Assembly (NCBI GenBank): GCA_002835675.1
Contig: PIZR01000010.1
Location: 22,184-86,183, forward strand
DNA from: Bacillus sp. BA3
GTDB taxonomy: Bacteria; Bacillota; Bacilli; Bacillales; DSM-1321
Length of the DNA stretch: 64,000 nucleotides
Direction of reading: 5' to 3'
A program made the translations under genes and the position numbers. Under the pieces are notes generated by a model, which did not search any database, was not told the DNA's origin, and saw only the letters and a program-made list of their open reading frames with translations. Shown here piece after piece: positions 1-8,453 of the stretch; the first letter of the stretch is position 1; the number at the start of each line of letters is the position of its first letter.

Positions 1-327
1 ATTGTAGGGTTTATCACAACTACTATAGGTTCAATTATTGCGATGTTTGTATTACCAGTCTTTGGGTTGGCAATGATCTTACCAGGTATTTTGACAGCCT
101 TCTTCGCGGGTGGGACTGCCGGTATCTTCGGTAACTTAACAGGTGGTATTCGCGGTGCAATTATTGGTGGTATTGTACATGGTTTCTTCATTACATTATT
201 ACCAGCACTGTTAGTAACGACTTTCAATTCTATGGGATTTGTCAATGCAACAGCTACAGATGTTGATACAGTAACAGCTGCTTTACTATATGCATGGCTC
301 ATTGGTCCACTTTTAAAAGCTTTCTAG
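1..327 (+). CDS. PTS EIIC component, ascorbate (UlaA) family, C-terminal part
   Basis: The frame is open from the first base, so the gene starts outside the window; 108 residues remain. The visible part is very hydrophobic and glycine-rich, with runs such as GGTAGIFGNLTGG and GAIIGGIVHGFF, typical of the C-terminal membrane domain of UlaA/SgaT-type PTS permeases. These proteins import a sugar or sugar acid and phosphorylate it together with EIIA and EIIB. A small helical protein, a class II aldolase and a kinase follow on the same strand, so the substrate is probably split by an aldolase. Which sugar is carried cannot be told from this fragment. Confidence 0.8.
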   Translation: MVGFITTTIGSIIAMFVLPVFGLAMILPGILTAFFAGGTAGIFGNLTGGIRGAIIGGIVHGFFITLLPALLVTTFNSMGFVNATATDVDTVTAALLYAWLIGPLLKAF

Positions 328-357
328 GATGTTGAAAGAGAAAAGGAGGTTCAAGTA

Positions 358-756
358 ATGTTTGGATTTGGTAAGAAAAAAACTAAAGAACCGAAAAAAG
401 AAACAACCGAAAAGGTAGTGTTAACAGTAGAACGAAAAGAAGAGTTAGTACGTATTATCTCCACTAAAAAAGAAGAAGTAAATCAAACAGTTGGAGAAGA
501 ACAAGCAAAAATTCATGAGGAGATTGGCCTAGCATTTAATGAACTTGGTGAAGAAAATAATGCTATAGATTCGTTAGAAAAAAGTATTCAGGCTAAAAAG
601 TCATTAGGCGAAGGTTACAAAACTTTATTAAAACTTTATAACAAGAAGCGTGCAGAAGCAGCAAAAGTGAATGATGAAGAATTATTACAGATATATCTAA
701 AGAAAATGGATCAAATGATGCAAGTTTCTAAAGAGGTTACGCGTGGTGTTCGATAA
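358..756 (+). CDS. Small charged helical (TPR-like) protein in a sugar operon
   Basis: 132 residues, with an AAAGGAGG-like ribosome site just upstream (around 344-350) and only 30 bases after the PTS gene. The first 25 residues are lysine-rich and the rest is predicted to be helical. The segment with EEIGLAFNELGEENNAIDSLEKS resembles one tetratricopeptide repeat, followed by a partial second one. No catalytic motif is visible. The position between a PTS permease and an aldolase suggests an accessory role in the same pathway; the function is unknown. Confidence 0.7.
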   Translation: MFGFGKKKTKEPKKETTEKVVLTVERKEELVRIISTKKEEVNQTVGEEQAKIHEEIGLAFNELGEENNAIDSLEKSIQAKKSLGEGYKTLLKLYNKKRAEAAKVNDEELLQIYLKKMDQMMQVSKEVTRGVR

Positions 757-796
757 GGAAGAAAATAAAAGAAGTATAAAGGGAGAGTAATTGATT

Positions 797-1663
797 ATGT
801 ATATAACACTAAAAGAAGTAACACTTAGGGCTGAAGAATTGAATTATACAGTTGGTTCATTTAATGCACATAATTTAGAGATGTTACCTGATATGATACG
901 TGCAGCAAAAGAGCAAGGAGCACCAATTATTATTCAAACAAGTATAGATACTGCGAAATACATCGGTTATGAAAATTTTGTTGCTGTATGTAAAACTATG
1001 GCCACAAATGAAATGGTAGATGTGGTATTGCATTTAGACCATGCAAGGGATTTTGATGAAATTAAAGAGGCAATCAATAAAGGTTATACATCAGTGATGT
1101 TTGATGGTTCTCATTTACCATTCAAAGAGAACATTATGAAAACAAGAGCAGTAGTAGAATATGCACACAAATATGGTGTTTCAGTGGAGGGCGAACTAGG
1201 GACAATTGGTGGTACTGAAGAAGGGATTCATGTAGATGAGGATGATAAGGTTTATACTGACCCAAAAGATGCAGAAGAGTTTGTTAAAGCAACAGGGGTT
1301 GATGCTTTGGCCATTGCAATCGGTACTAATCATGGCCAATATAAATCTAAAACAGAAGTAAATCTACCGCTATTAAAAGAAATCAATGCTGTAGTAGATG
1401 TACCTTTAGTTATTCATGGAGGTACAGGTGTTAATGAAATGGATATTCATGAATTAATAAATAATGGGATTCGTAAATTTAATGTTGGTACTGAGTTGTT
1501 AGTAGCATGGACGAAAACAGCGAAAGAAACATTCGGAGAAACAAAAGTAACTAAATCATTACGACATAATATCATTCCATGTAATAAGGCAGTAAAAGAA
1601 ATTGTCAAACATAAAATTGGAATCTTCATGAATAAAGAAGACCGTACGCTTCAGGTAAAATAG
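797..1663 (+). CDS. Class II ketose-bisphosphate aldolase (fructose-bisphosphate type)
   Basis: 288 residues counted from ATG 797. A TTG six bases upstream (791) lies too close to the ribosome site GGGAGAG (781-787), while ATG 797 has a normal 9-base gap. Zinc-site and substrate motifs of class II aldolases are present in order: VLHLDHARDF with the metal-binding histidine, VEGELGTIGGTE, AIGTNHGQYK and VIHGGTGV. The enzyme would split a ketose 1,6-bisphosphate, or tagatose/ketose relative, into two triose phosphates in the cytoplasm. Sharing an operon with a PTS permease and a P-loop kinase points to a peripheral sugar pathway, not housekeeping FbaA. Confidence 0.85.
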   Translation: MYITLKEVTLRAEELNYTVGSFNAHNLEMLPDMIRAAKEQGAPIIIQTSIDTAKYIGYENFVAVCKTMATNEMVDVVLHLDHARDFDEIKEAINKGYTSVMFDGSHLPFKENIMKTRAVVEYAHKYGVSVEGELGTIGGTEEGIHVDEDDKVYTDPKDAEEFVKATGVDALAIAIGTNHGQYKSKTEVNLPLLKEINAVVDVPLVIHGGTGVNEMDIHELINNGIRKFNVGTELLVAWTKTAKETFGETKVTKSLRHNIIPCNKAVKEIVKHKIGIFMNKEDRTLQVK

Positions 1664-1709
1664 TAAAAAAAGTTCATTGGGCATTTCGTAGGAGTTGGAG
1701 AAGATGGAT

Positions 1710-1751
1710 AATAAAGAGAGTACGGGGTATTCCTAGTACTCTTTCTTTATT
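1710..1751 (+). terminator. Hairpin after the aldolase gene
   Basis: AATAAAGAGAGTAC (1710-1723) pairs with GTACTCTTTCTTTATT (1736-1751), apart from a two-base bulge. The right arm is T-rich. It probably ends or attenuates the PTS-aldolase transcript ahead of the kinase gene at 1774. Confidence 0.6.
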
Positions 1752-1773
1752 CGTTAGATTATGAGGTGGTTAG

Positions 1774-2412
1774 ATGGATAAAGCCTTAATCTTATTAGCA
1801 GGTTTACCAGGAACAGGGAAAACCTACTTGAGTAATATCATCAATAGTAAATTAGGGTCATTTTATAATCTTTCTCAGGATGACTTGAAAGAATATTATT
1901 GTGATATATATGGTTATCGTAATTTAGAAGAAAAGCAGAAAATAGAAAAGATAGCATGGGCGATGTACTATGAAATAATGGAACAGCAAATGCAAGTAGG
2001 CGACAATATTATGTCTGATTATCCTTTTAGTCAGAAACAAAAGCCTCATATTCAGCAATTAGTAGATAGATATGGTTATGAGGTCGTTACTATTCGGTTA
2101 ATTGCAGATTTAGATATTTTGTTTGAACGGCAAAAAAAACGAGATTTGGATCCGACAAGGCATTTGAGTCATATCGTGACTTCCTATAAAAAAGGGGATC
2201 ATTTAGCTAATAGAAGTAATGCAGATAATTTATTGATCTATGAGGAATTTATAAATAGATGTACAACAAGAGGATATGACACGTTTGAATTAGGGAAATT
2301 ATATGAAGTGGATGTATCAGATTATACAAAAGTGAATTATTCTAGGTTGTTGGAAGATATAGAACGGGGATACATTAAAAGGTACATTTCTGAAACTAGC
2401 AAAGAATTGTGA
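1774..2412 (+). CDS. P-loop kinase-like ATPase (AAA_33/zeta-toxin-like fold)
   Basis: 212 residues; ribosome site GAGGTGG lies just before ATG. A Walker A motif GLPGTGKT sits at residues 10-17, and the rest has the layout of small P-loop kinases: a DD pair around residues 37-38 and an arginine-rich lid-like segment (FERQKKRDLDPTRH, around 118-131). Such proteins phosphorylate small molecules, nucleosides or sugars. Standing behind the PTS and aldolase genes it could make the bisphosphate that the aldolase splits, but this is inference. No antitoxin partner is adjacent, so a zeta-type toxin is less likely. Confidence 0.65.
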   Translation: MDKALILLAGLPGTGKTYLSNIINSKLGSFYNLSQDDLKEYYCDIYGYRNLEEKQKIEKIAWAMYYEIMEQQMQVGDNIMSDYPFSQKQKPHIQQLVDRYGYEVVTIRLIADLDILFERQKKRDLDPTRHLSHIVTSYKKGDHLANRSNADNLLIYEEFINRCTTRGYDTFELGKLYEVDVSDYTKVNYSRLLEDIERGYIKRYISETSKEL

Positions 2413-2505
2413 AATCCAAAACTTAGAGGCTTTTTTAATTACATGATATTATTCATCCCTTAGGGCTGGAACCCTAACCCCATTATTAAAAGGAGTTTGA
2501 CCACA

Positions 2506-2559
2506 ATGAAAATTATTAGAGTTAGAGAAAAAGTTGCAATTGCACTTTGGGTATTATAA
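2506..2559 (+). CDS. Candidate 17-residue leader peptide
   Basis: ATG at 2506 follows a good ribosome site (AAAGGAG, 2489-2495) and opens a 17-codon frame, MKIIRVREKVAIALWVL, ending at TAA 2557-2559. The next gene begins ten bases later. Basic N-terminus and hydrophobic C-terminus are visible. It may be a translated leader for the DUF1878-like gene or a chance reading frame. Confidence 0.3.
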   Translation: MKIIRVREKVAIALWVL

Positions 2560-2568
2560 TAGTAGGAG

Positions 2569-2952
2569 TTGAATTTAAAGGATGAGTTAATAGATGAATT
2601 TAAAAAGATGAAATATCATCAAAAGTTATTACTTACGATTGCTTTGGATAAAAATCCTGAACAATATACTTTTTTTCATTTCATTTTGAATAATGATCTG
2701 AGTGAAAAGGGTTCAAAGGTAATTTTTGATATACTTCATGCTTTAGAAGATAAAAAGGAAGGTACTTACCAAAAGGGTAAATATGAAGCAGTCATTGCAT
2801 CATTATTAGGAGATAATCCTTCAGTGTCCATGGATACCTTTGAAAAGGCATTGTTACATGTAAATATTGATGTGAACCCTATTTATCTAATTAAATCTTT
2901 GAGAAATCAATATTTTCAAGTTGATTTATGTAATTACCTCTTGGAACAATAA
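2569..2952 (+). CDS. DUF1878-like (YhaI-like) small protein
   Basis: 127 residues, no membrane segment. The stretch TFFHFILNNDLSEKGSKVIFDILHALEDKKEG recalls the DUF1878 family (B. subtilis YhaI) in spacing and residue pattern. The start is weak: TTG 2569 directly abuts the GGAG at 2565-2568 and there is no ATG until residue 14, so translation may depend on the small frame upstream. The function of the family is unknown. Confidence 0.5.
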   Translation: MNLKDELIDEFKKMKYHQKLLLTIALDKNPEQYTFFHFILNNDLSEKGSKVIFDILHALEDKKEGTYQKGKYEAVIASLLGDNPSVSMDTFEKALLHVNIDVNPIYLIKSLRNQYFQVDLCNYLLEQ

Positions 2953-3394
2953 AGTATGATAATCTCAACAAGCATCAGTAAATAATATTATTTCGGCAAA
3001 CTAACTAAATATCCAAAAGCTAAAGAAAGAAAACCCCTTTTTCTATAGTTGCACTGACCTGGAAAATGAGAAAAGTAAAAACACCTTTCGTTGAAATTTA
3101 GGTATTAAATATCAACCAATCAATGTGGAGGTGTTTTTTCTATGGAAAAAACAATGCAGTGTAGGTAAATGATTCTAGAAGGATTTGACGTTATAATAAT
3201 TAATTTTTTGTCTATAGGGTAGCTTTTCTCCATAGAGGGTGGCTCATCCACGGACCCATTTTTTTATAATTTTCACAATTACTATGAATTGCGTATAATG
3301 AGATTATGCAAGGGAATACATAAATTTAAACAAATACGAAATGAAAGAATGGTTATCATTCTATTCTATAGGCAATTAGTCTATTAAAGGTGAA
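2953..3394. other. Intergenic stretch with an inverted repeat and a possible IS remnant
   Basis: No convincing gene. AAAAACACCT (3077-3086) and AGGTGTTTTT (3129-3138) form an inverted repeat around a 42-base loop. Directly after it, GGAG plus an ATG (3141) opens an 8-codon frame beginning MEKTM, loosely like the IS3 orfA starts at 17964 and 32861. A TATAAT box at 3294-3299 could serve the kinase gene downstream, though its -35 is poor. Confidence 0.35.
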
Positions 3395-3400
3395 ATGATT

Positions 3401-4741
3401 ATGATATCTAGTCTTATGAAGTCTTGGACAATATGGATGAAAATCGGAGTGATTTTATTCGGGGTATTCTTACTATCGTGGTTGGGTCCTGATGAAATTG
3501 GTCTTACTGATTTGCTTATTTCATTAAGAGAAGGTGAAGAAACAGGAAATAAGTTAATGCTTGCCGTTTTTTTGTTAATTTCTTTAAATACAGTTTTAGC
3601 TTTGTTTCATTATATTGGTGCACTCCTGTTGGGAGACGAAATTGGTGATCGTTTAAACCGTCCATGGTTAAAAATTATCATTCCTCTTATTGTTATTCCT
3701 CTCGACTATATCGTGATAAATGCTTATTATTCTTTAACATACTCATTTAGCGCATATGCATTGTTATTGTTGTTAGCAATCTTATTATTGCAAGCCTTTG
3801 AAAAGGATAGGCTAAAGCCAATTATTAAAACGATTATTTGTTCCCAATTAATCTTTGGGATTGAATGGCTGAATGAGATTCCTTCTTTATCTAAATATGG
3901 ATTTGGCCAAGGGTCGATTTCAAAGGAATTAAAAGATATAGCGGTTCAAATTGGATTTGAGCAATCATTAACATTGTACAGTTTAACTTTGTGTTTAATT
4001 TTTGTTATTAATGCTGTTATTTTAGCTGTGTATTTTTCATTAGCTGAACAAAAATGGCGGATAAAGCAAGAGCTTCATTATGCGCAGTTGGAAGCAATGC
4101 AGTCAAGATCAGGACGAGAAGCACTATATCTGGTCCATGATTTAAAAACACCTCTCACAGCAATTGAGGGGCTAAATTCTTTAATTAGTTTGAAAGTGGA
4201 CGATTCTAAAATTAAAGAATATTGTCAAAAGGTTTCATCATCGATTCATTCCGTTAGCGACATGATTTCCGAGATTTTATATGATGATAAAAAACATTGG
4301 TGCCGTATAAAAGATTTAGTTGAATACGTCGAAGCAAGCAGACTGAGCGGGACAAATCTTAATCTGAAGGTAGAGTTTCAAACAGATCCTGAAATTAAAA
4401 TTTTAATTAATAAAATCCGAATGACGAGGGCATTAGTGAATTTAATTGACAATGCTTACGATGCAGTGAATGGAATAGAGGATGGCAAGATTTTGCTTAA
4501 GGTGAAAACCTATGAAAATGAACTTTGGTTGGGCGTATCAGATAATGGGAAAGGGATTTCACCTAAAGAGCAGCTGAAAATATGGAAAGCTGGTTTCAGT
4601 ACGAAATCGCATCCAGGGATGGGGTTAGCTTTCGTACGACAAGTTGCTGAAGGACATGGTGCATCTTTAGAAATTGACAGCAAGCTTGGGCACGGGACAA
4701 TAATTTGGATTAAACTAGCTGAGAGGAGTGTGTCAAGATGA
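3401..4741 (+). CDS. Membrane sensor histidine kinase
   Basis: 446 residues from ATG 3401, which suits the AAAGGTG ribosome site (3386-3392) better than ATG 3395. About five to six transmembrane helices fill residues 1-220, with no large extracellular domain. A HisKA box LVHDLKTPLTAIEG carries the phospho-accepting His246. The ATPase part shows N (LVNLIDNAYDAV), G1 (VSDNGKGIS) and G2 (KSHPGMGLAFV) boxes. The stop overlaps the start of the response regulator (ATGA), so the two are co-translated. The signal is unknown; the next transporter downstream is a POT peptide permease. Confidence 0.9.
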   Translation: MISSLMKSWTIWMKIGVILFGVFLLSWLGPDEIGLTDLLISLREGEETGNKLMLAVFLLISLNTVLALFHYIGALLLGDEIGDRLNRPWLKIIIPLIVIPLDYIVINAYYSLTYSFSAYALLLLLAILLLQAFEKDRLKPIIKTIICSQLIFGIEWLNEIPSLSKYGFGQGSISKELKDIAVQIGFEQSLTLYSLTLCLIFVINAVILAVYFSLAEQKWRIKQELHYAQLEAMQSRSGREALYLVHDLKTPLTAIEGLNSLISLKVDDSKIKEYCQKVSSSIHSVSDMISEILYDDKKHWCRIKDLVEYVEASRLSGTNLNLKVEFQTDPEIKILINKIRMTRALVNLIDNAYDAVNGIEDGKILLKVKTYENELWLGVSDNGKGISPKEQLKIWKAGFSTKSHPGMGLAFVRQVAEGHGASLEIDSKLGHGTIIWIKLAERSVSR

Positions 4742-5373
4742 ACATTTTAGTCATTGATGATGATGCATCAATTCAATATATGCTAAGTGAAATTTGTGAA
4801 TTTGCCGGCTGGAATGTAGATACGGCTAACAACGGAAAAGAAGGGTTAAATGTGTTTGCAGAAAAAGGAGCAGATGTTGTTTTAGTTGATTATCATATGC
4901 CGGAAATGGACGGAATAAAAACAGTGGGTGAGCTTCGTAAACTTAATGCTGATGTTCCGATTCTTGTATTAACAGTCGATGAACGACAGGAAATTGCTGA
5001 TCGCTTTCTTGAAGCAGGCGCAACGGATTTTGCGTTAAAGCCTGTAAAAGCGCCTGATTTGTTTTCAAGAATTCAACTGCATGCTCGCCTTGCAAAATTA
5101 ACTCAATCAGCTCCGCAGCAAAAGTCCAGTGAAGAAAAGGATGTATTTGTAACAAAGGGAATTAGTAAGAAAACACTTTGTCACGTTAGTGGTTTTCTGA
5201 ATTCTAATCGTGAACCCTTTTCTGTTGATACAATTTCTAAAGAAGTTGGTTTGGCTTATCCGACCGTCTATCGCTATATTATGCATTTACTTGATGAAGG
5301 AAAAGTGGAAACTATTGTGAGTTATCAAAAAATAGGAAGACCGAAAAATTTATATCAATGGATTGTTGACTAA
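4738..5373 (+). CDS. CitB/DctR-type response regulator
   Basis: 211 residues. The receiver domain (1-120) has the acidic pair D8-D9, the phospho-acceptor D51 (in LVDYHMPEMDG) and the conserved lysine in ALKPVKAP. After a short linker a winged-helix output domain (about 140-211) contains SVDTISKEVGLAYPTVYRYI and ends in GRPKNLYQW, the pattern of CitT/DctR/MalR regulators that control carboxylate or solute uptake. Overlaps the kinase by four bases. A terminator at 5375-5399 closes the operon. Confidence 0.88.
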   Translation: MNILVIDDDASIQYMLSEICEFAGWNVDTANNGKEGLNVFAEKGADVVLVDYHMPEMDGIKTVGELRKLNADVPILVLTVDERQEIADRFLEAGATDFALKPVKAPDLFSRIQLHARLAKLTQSAPQQKSSEEKDVFVTKGISKKTLCHVSGFLNSNREPFSVDTISKEVGLAYPTVYRYIMHLLDEGKVETIVSYQKIGRPKNLYQWIVD

Positions 5374-5374
5374 A

Positions 5375-5399
5375 AAACTGCCTTAATACAAGGCAGTTT
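5375..5399 (+). terminator. Terminator of the two-component operon
   Basis: AAACTGCCTT and AAGGCAGTTT form a perfect 10-bp stem with a five-base loop just after the regulator stop codon. A near-identical hairpin recurs at 5641-5670. Confidence 0.75.
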
Positions 5400-5405
5400 G
5401 AGTTT

Positions 5406-5600
5406 GTAAACAAAAGGGGTTCATCTGAATTTTTAAACAAAGTTGATTGGTACGGAAGCTACGAGACTCCTGCGGGAAAAGCGCTCCCAAGGGAGACCCC
5501 ACAGGCGCCAAGAGCGCCGAGGAGGCTCTCGGACCGCCCGCGGAAAGCGAGTGCCTGGAGAGAAATCAACGTTCATATTTTAAACTCCCTCAAAAATAAT
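5406..5600. repeat. Bacillus-type dispersed GC-rich repeat element
   Basis: A GC-rich block in AT-rich surroundings, containing ACGAGACTCCTGCGGGAA, GAGGAGGCTC and GCGGAAAGCGAGTGCCTGGA. These are hallmarks of a repeat that I recall in many copies between genes of Bacillus and relatives. The ends are complementary (GTTGATTG near 5442, AAATCAAC near 5563), so the RNA would fold as one long hairpin. A decayed copy is at 16276-16385. Confidence 0.65.
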
Positions 5601-5640
5601 GTAGGTAATCTTAATTAAAATCGAGTTTGTCAACAGTCTG

Positions 5641-5670
5641 AAACTGCCTTAAAACAAGGCAGTTTTTTTT
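5641..5670 (+). terminator. Second copy of the terminator hairpin
   Basis: AAACTGCCTT pairs with AAGGCAGTTT and is followed by eight Ts. It duplicates the stem at 5375-5399, and the GC-rich repeat lies between the two, as if the element had entered at the terminator. Confidence 0.75.
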
Positions 5671-5902
5671 ATAATGGGGGTCTCCGTTGCTGCACAGGGC
5701 CGCTAATGCAGTAGGACTTTTTTTCTTTTTTTTCTGTATTTTTATATTTTCTGATAATATAAAATTATTTTACAACACTAAATATTCTTTGAAATTCAAA
5801 TGTCTTCATTGAATGTCTTCGAGTAAAATGAATGAATTTATTAGTTAATGTTCATGTAGATTTTGCTATCTGATTTCTTTTGCACCAGAGTCAAGTTTAG
5901 AA

Positions 5903-5917
5903 ATGTAAACGCTTACT
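5903..5917 (+). promoter_or_regulatory. Catabolite-responsive element (cre)
   Basis: ATGTAAACGCTTACT matches the CcpA consensus WTGNAANCGNWNNCW at every defined position. It lies about 160 bases before the POT transporter start, implying glucose control by CcpA. Binding is inferred from the motif only. Confidence 0.7.
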
Positions 5918-6075
5918 GATGGTGGGTTGGATGGCATGCGTCGGCATCATCGTATTAGGCGTAGGTGGAACGAAATCAATAATTTATATATTAAAATAAA
6001 AACCATGCAATTATTTTGTGAAAGTAACGATTGGTGTATGGTTTAATATTTAACCATATTTAGGGGGACTTTATT

Positions 6076-7407
6076 ATGCAAGCACTTTTAAAAGATGATG
6101 TTCAGCAGCCAAACCAGTCCAGGAAAAAGCATCCTCCAGGACTGTATATGCTGTTCGCGACTGAGGCATGGGAGCGCTTCAGCTATTACGGAATGAGAGC
6201 AATTCTTGTTCTTTACTTAACAGCAACTGTTGTAAATGGCGGGCTTGGGGTCGACAAATCTACGGCTATGGGCATATACGGATTCTTTACTGGTGCCGTT
6301 TATATTACGCCAATGATTGGCGGATACTTGACTGACCGTTTCATAGGCAGAAGATTGGCAATCACGATTGGCGGTATTTTAATGGCGCTTGGTAACTTTT
6401 CGCTATTCTCAAGTCAGAGTTTGACAGCGCTTTACATTGGTCTTGGTTTATTGATTATCGGTAATGGTTTCTTCAAGCCAAACATCTCGACAATTGTTGG
6501 TGATCTTTATGAAGACAACGATCCGCGTCGTGATGGAGCTTTCACCATCTTCTATATGGGTATTAATGTTGGGGCTTTCTTCGCACCATTAGTAGTTGGC
6601 CTGATGAGCTATAAATATGGGTTCTTGACAGCAGCAATTGGCATGATTGTAGGGCAGTTAGTTTTCAACTTATTAGGAAATCGCTATTTAGGCGATATCG
6701 GTAAAGAACCTACTGGCAAACCGGAAGTTACAGCTGGTCAAAAGTCAGCTGCACCGTTAACGAAAAGAGAACAAAAACGTACAGCGGCTATCGTTATTTT
6801 GGCAGTATTCGTTATTGCGTTCTGGGCCGCTTTCGAGCAGGCAGGAAGTTCATTGACATTGTATGCTAATGACCAAATTGATCGGAATGTATTTGGTTTT
6901 GAGGTTCCAACTGCCTGGTTCCAATCATTGAACCCATTATTCATCGTGATTTTAGCGCCAATTATGTCTGCATTATGGTACAAGCTTGGCAGCTCAAAAC
7001 GAGGTGACTTAAAAACCCCAACGAAGATGGCTCTTGGTTTAGTCACTGTTGGTTTAGGTTTCTTAGTACTGCTTCCTGCTGTTATGTATACAGGAAATGA
7101 TACAGCGCTGAAAGTAAACATCCTGTTTATGATTGTAACGTATTTCCTTCATACATTAGCCGAATTAATGATTTCACCAGTTGGTTTATCAATGGTAAGT
7201 AAAATTGCTCCAATCAAGCTTGCCTCTCTTCTAATGGGAGTATGGCTGGCAAGCTCCGCGGTAGCTAATATGGTAGCCGGACAATTAGCTGCATATACGC
7301 AGTCTTTAGGTTACCTGGAAATCTTCAGTGTAATTGGTTTTGTAACAATTGGCTTAGGTATTGTTTTATTGCTTCTTTCGAAGCCAGTAGCAAAGCTGAT
7401 GAAATAA
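6076..7407 (+). CDS. dtpT: POT-family proton-dependent di-/tripeptide transporter
   Basis: 443 residues with about twelve to fourteen membrane helices. POT/PTR2 signatures are clear: the ATEAWERFSYYGMRAILVLYL segment near the N-terminus (ExxERFxYYG motif, proton coupling), GGYLTDRFIGRR between helices 2 and 3, and FTIFYMGINVGAFFAPL (PTR2 signature). It imports short peptides driven by protons. Ribosome site AGGGGG precedes ATG 6076. A perfect cre lies upstream and a strong terminator downstream, so the gene is transcribed alone. The neighbouring two-component system may regulate it, but no shared operator was recognised. Confidence 0.92.
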   Translation: MQALLKDDVQQPNQSRKKHPPGLYMLFATEAWERFSYYGMRAILVLYLTATVVNGGLGVDKSTAMGIYGFFTGAVYITPMIGGYLTDRFIGRRLAITIGGILMALGNFSLFSSQSLTALYIGLGLLIIGNGFFKPNISTIVGDLYEDNDPRRDGAFTIFYMGINVGAFFAPLVVGLMSYKYGFLTAAIGMIVGQLVFNLLGNRYLGDIGKEPTGKPEVTAGQKSAAPLTKREQKRTAAIVILAVFVIAFWAAFEQAGSSLTLYANDQIDRNVFGFEVPTAWFQSLNPLFIVILAPIMSALWYKLGSSKRGDLKTPTKMALGLVTVGLGFLVLLPAVMYTGNDTALKVNILFMIVTYFLHTLAELMISPVGLSMVSKIAPIKLASLLMGVWLASSAVANMVAGQLAAYTQSLGYLEIFSVIGFVTIGLGIVLLLLSKPVAKLMK

Positions 7408-7415
7408 TGAAAAAA

Positions 7416-7466
7416 TGAGCTGACCCAAAAGGCATATAATGTGCCATTTGGGTCGAGCTTTTTTTA
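7416..7466 (+). terminator. Terminator of the peptide transporter gene
   Basis: GAGCTGACCCAAA pairs with TTTGGGTCGAGCTC-like sequence across a GGCATATAATGTGCC inner hairpin, followed by seven Ts. Apart from this and the promoter region of the next gene, 7408-7745 shows nothing recognisable. Confidence 0.8.
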
Positions 7467-7745
7467 GTGTGAAAAAATAATAGAATCGGTCCAAACTGGT
7501 GTAAAGGAACGATTCTCTGAAGTTTTATTTCTTTTTGCTTAATCTTATTGTGTTTCAGCATTTTCACGAGTCTTTCATCAATTTGAATGGTATGGAAAGC
7601 TAATGTAAGTAAACAAATCAGAAGAAAGGAAAAGGAAATCTTATCGCTATCCCTAACGACTTCTGGATAGGCTATACTTATCTAGACAGAAAATTTAAGG
7701 TCAGGTAGACTACAGATACAACTAGTTATAGAAAAGAGGTCCGAT

Positions 7746-8453
7746 ATGCGACGCGATATACAACTGAATGAACGAGCTTTCTCTTCCAAGGAAGTGGCAG
7801 AAGAAGTGGGGATTGCAACTCCCACTGTTCGAAAATATGGTCAAATCTTAGAGCGGAATGGATATGAGTTTTTGAAAGATGGAGATCGACGTATCTTTGT
7901 TAAATCTGACATCGGAGCGCTTATAGCGCTACGCGATACGGACAAGCCCCTAGACGATACAGCTAAAGACCTTGTATATCAACAAAAAGAAAGATTAGAA
8001 GGATCCAATGAAACACAGATAGCGATACCCGATACATATGAAAATTCACCCCACGACCCCAATCAATTAAACGAGGTCTTAATGTTTTTAGTCAATGAAC
8101 TGGCAGCCACACGTGAAATGAATGTCCAACTGACAAACGATATGTCACAGCTTAAAACAAAGGTTTCCCGGCTCCAGCAAGATCATCATGTTATAAGTTC
8201 TAGTATTGGAAATTCAGCGCAAAGAACTAATTCTAAAATTGAACAATTAACAGAACAACAAAATACTCATTACGAAACATTGCTGGAACAAGAAAAACAA
8301 AAAAGTGAACTCTTACAAAAAGAAATACAAAATATGCGGGACGAACAGAAAAAAGAATGGAGTTCACAAAATGAATTTAATAAACGTTTAGAAGAGACTA
8401 TACAAAAACGTTCCGAAAAATGGCGGGCGCTTTTCTCCATATTCAGAAAATAA
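7746..8453 (+). CDS. RacA-like MerR-type HTH protein with coiled coil (DUF3967-like)
   Basis: 235 residues; ribosome site AAAGAGGT lies before ATG 7746. The N-terminus (10-60) is a MerR-like helix-turn-helix with FSSKEVAEEVGIATPTVRKYG. Residues 110-225 are predicted coiled coil with glutamine- and lysine-rich heptads, and a short basic aromatic tail (KWRALFSIFRK) follows. This layout is that of RacA/DUF3967 proteins of Bacillus chromosomes and plasmids, linked to DNA anchoring or plasmid partition. Two decayed copies follow in tandem. The role of this copy is unproven. Confidence 0.7.
   Translation: MRRDIQLNERAFSSKEVAEEVGIATPTVRKYGQILERNGYEFLKDGDRRIFVKSDIGALIALRDTDKPLDDTAKDLVYQQKERLEGSNETQIAIPDTYENSPHDPNQLNEVLMFLVNELAATREMNVQLTNDMSQLKTKVSRLQQDHHVISSSIGNSAQRTNSKIEQLTEQQNTHYETLLEQEKQKSELLQKEIQNMRDEQKKEWSSQNEFNKRLEETIQKRSEKWRALFSIFRK

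Noticed and set aside
1774..2412. Zeta-type toxin of a toxin-antitoxin pair
   Set aside because: P-loop and size would fit, but no antitoxin-like gene is adjacent and the context is a sugar operon.
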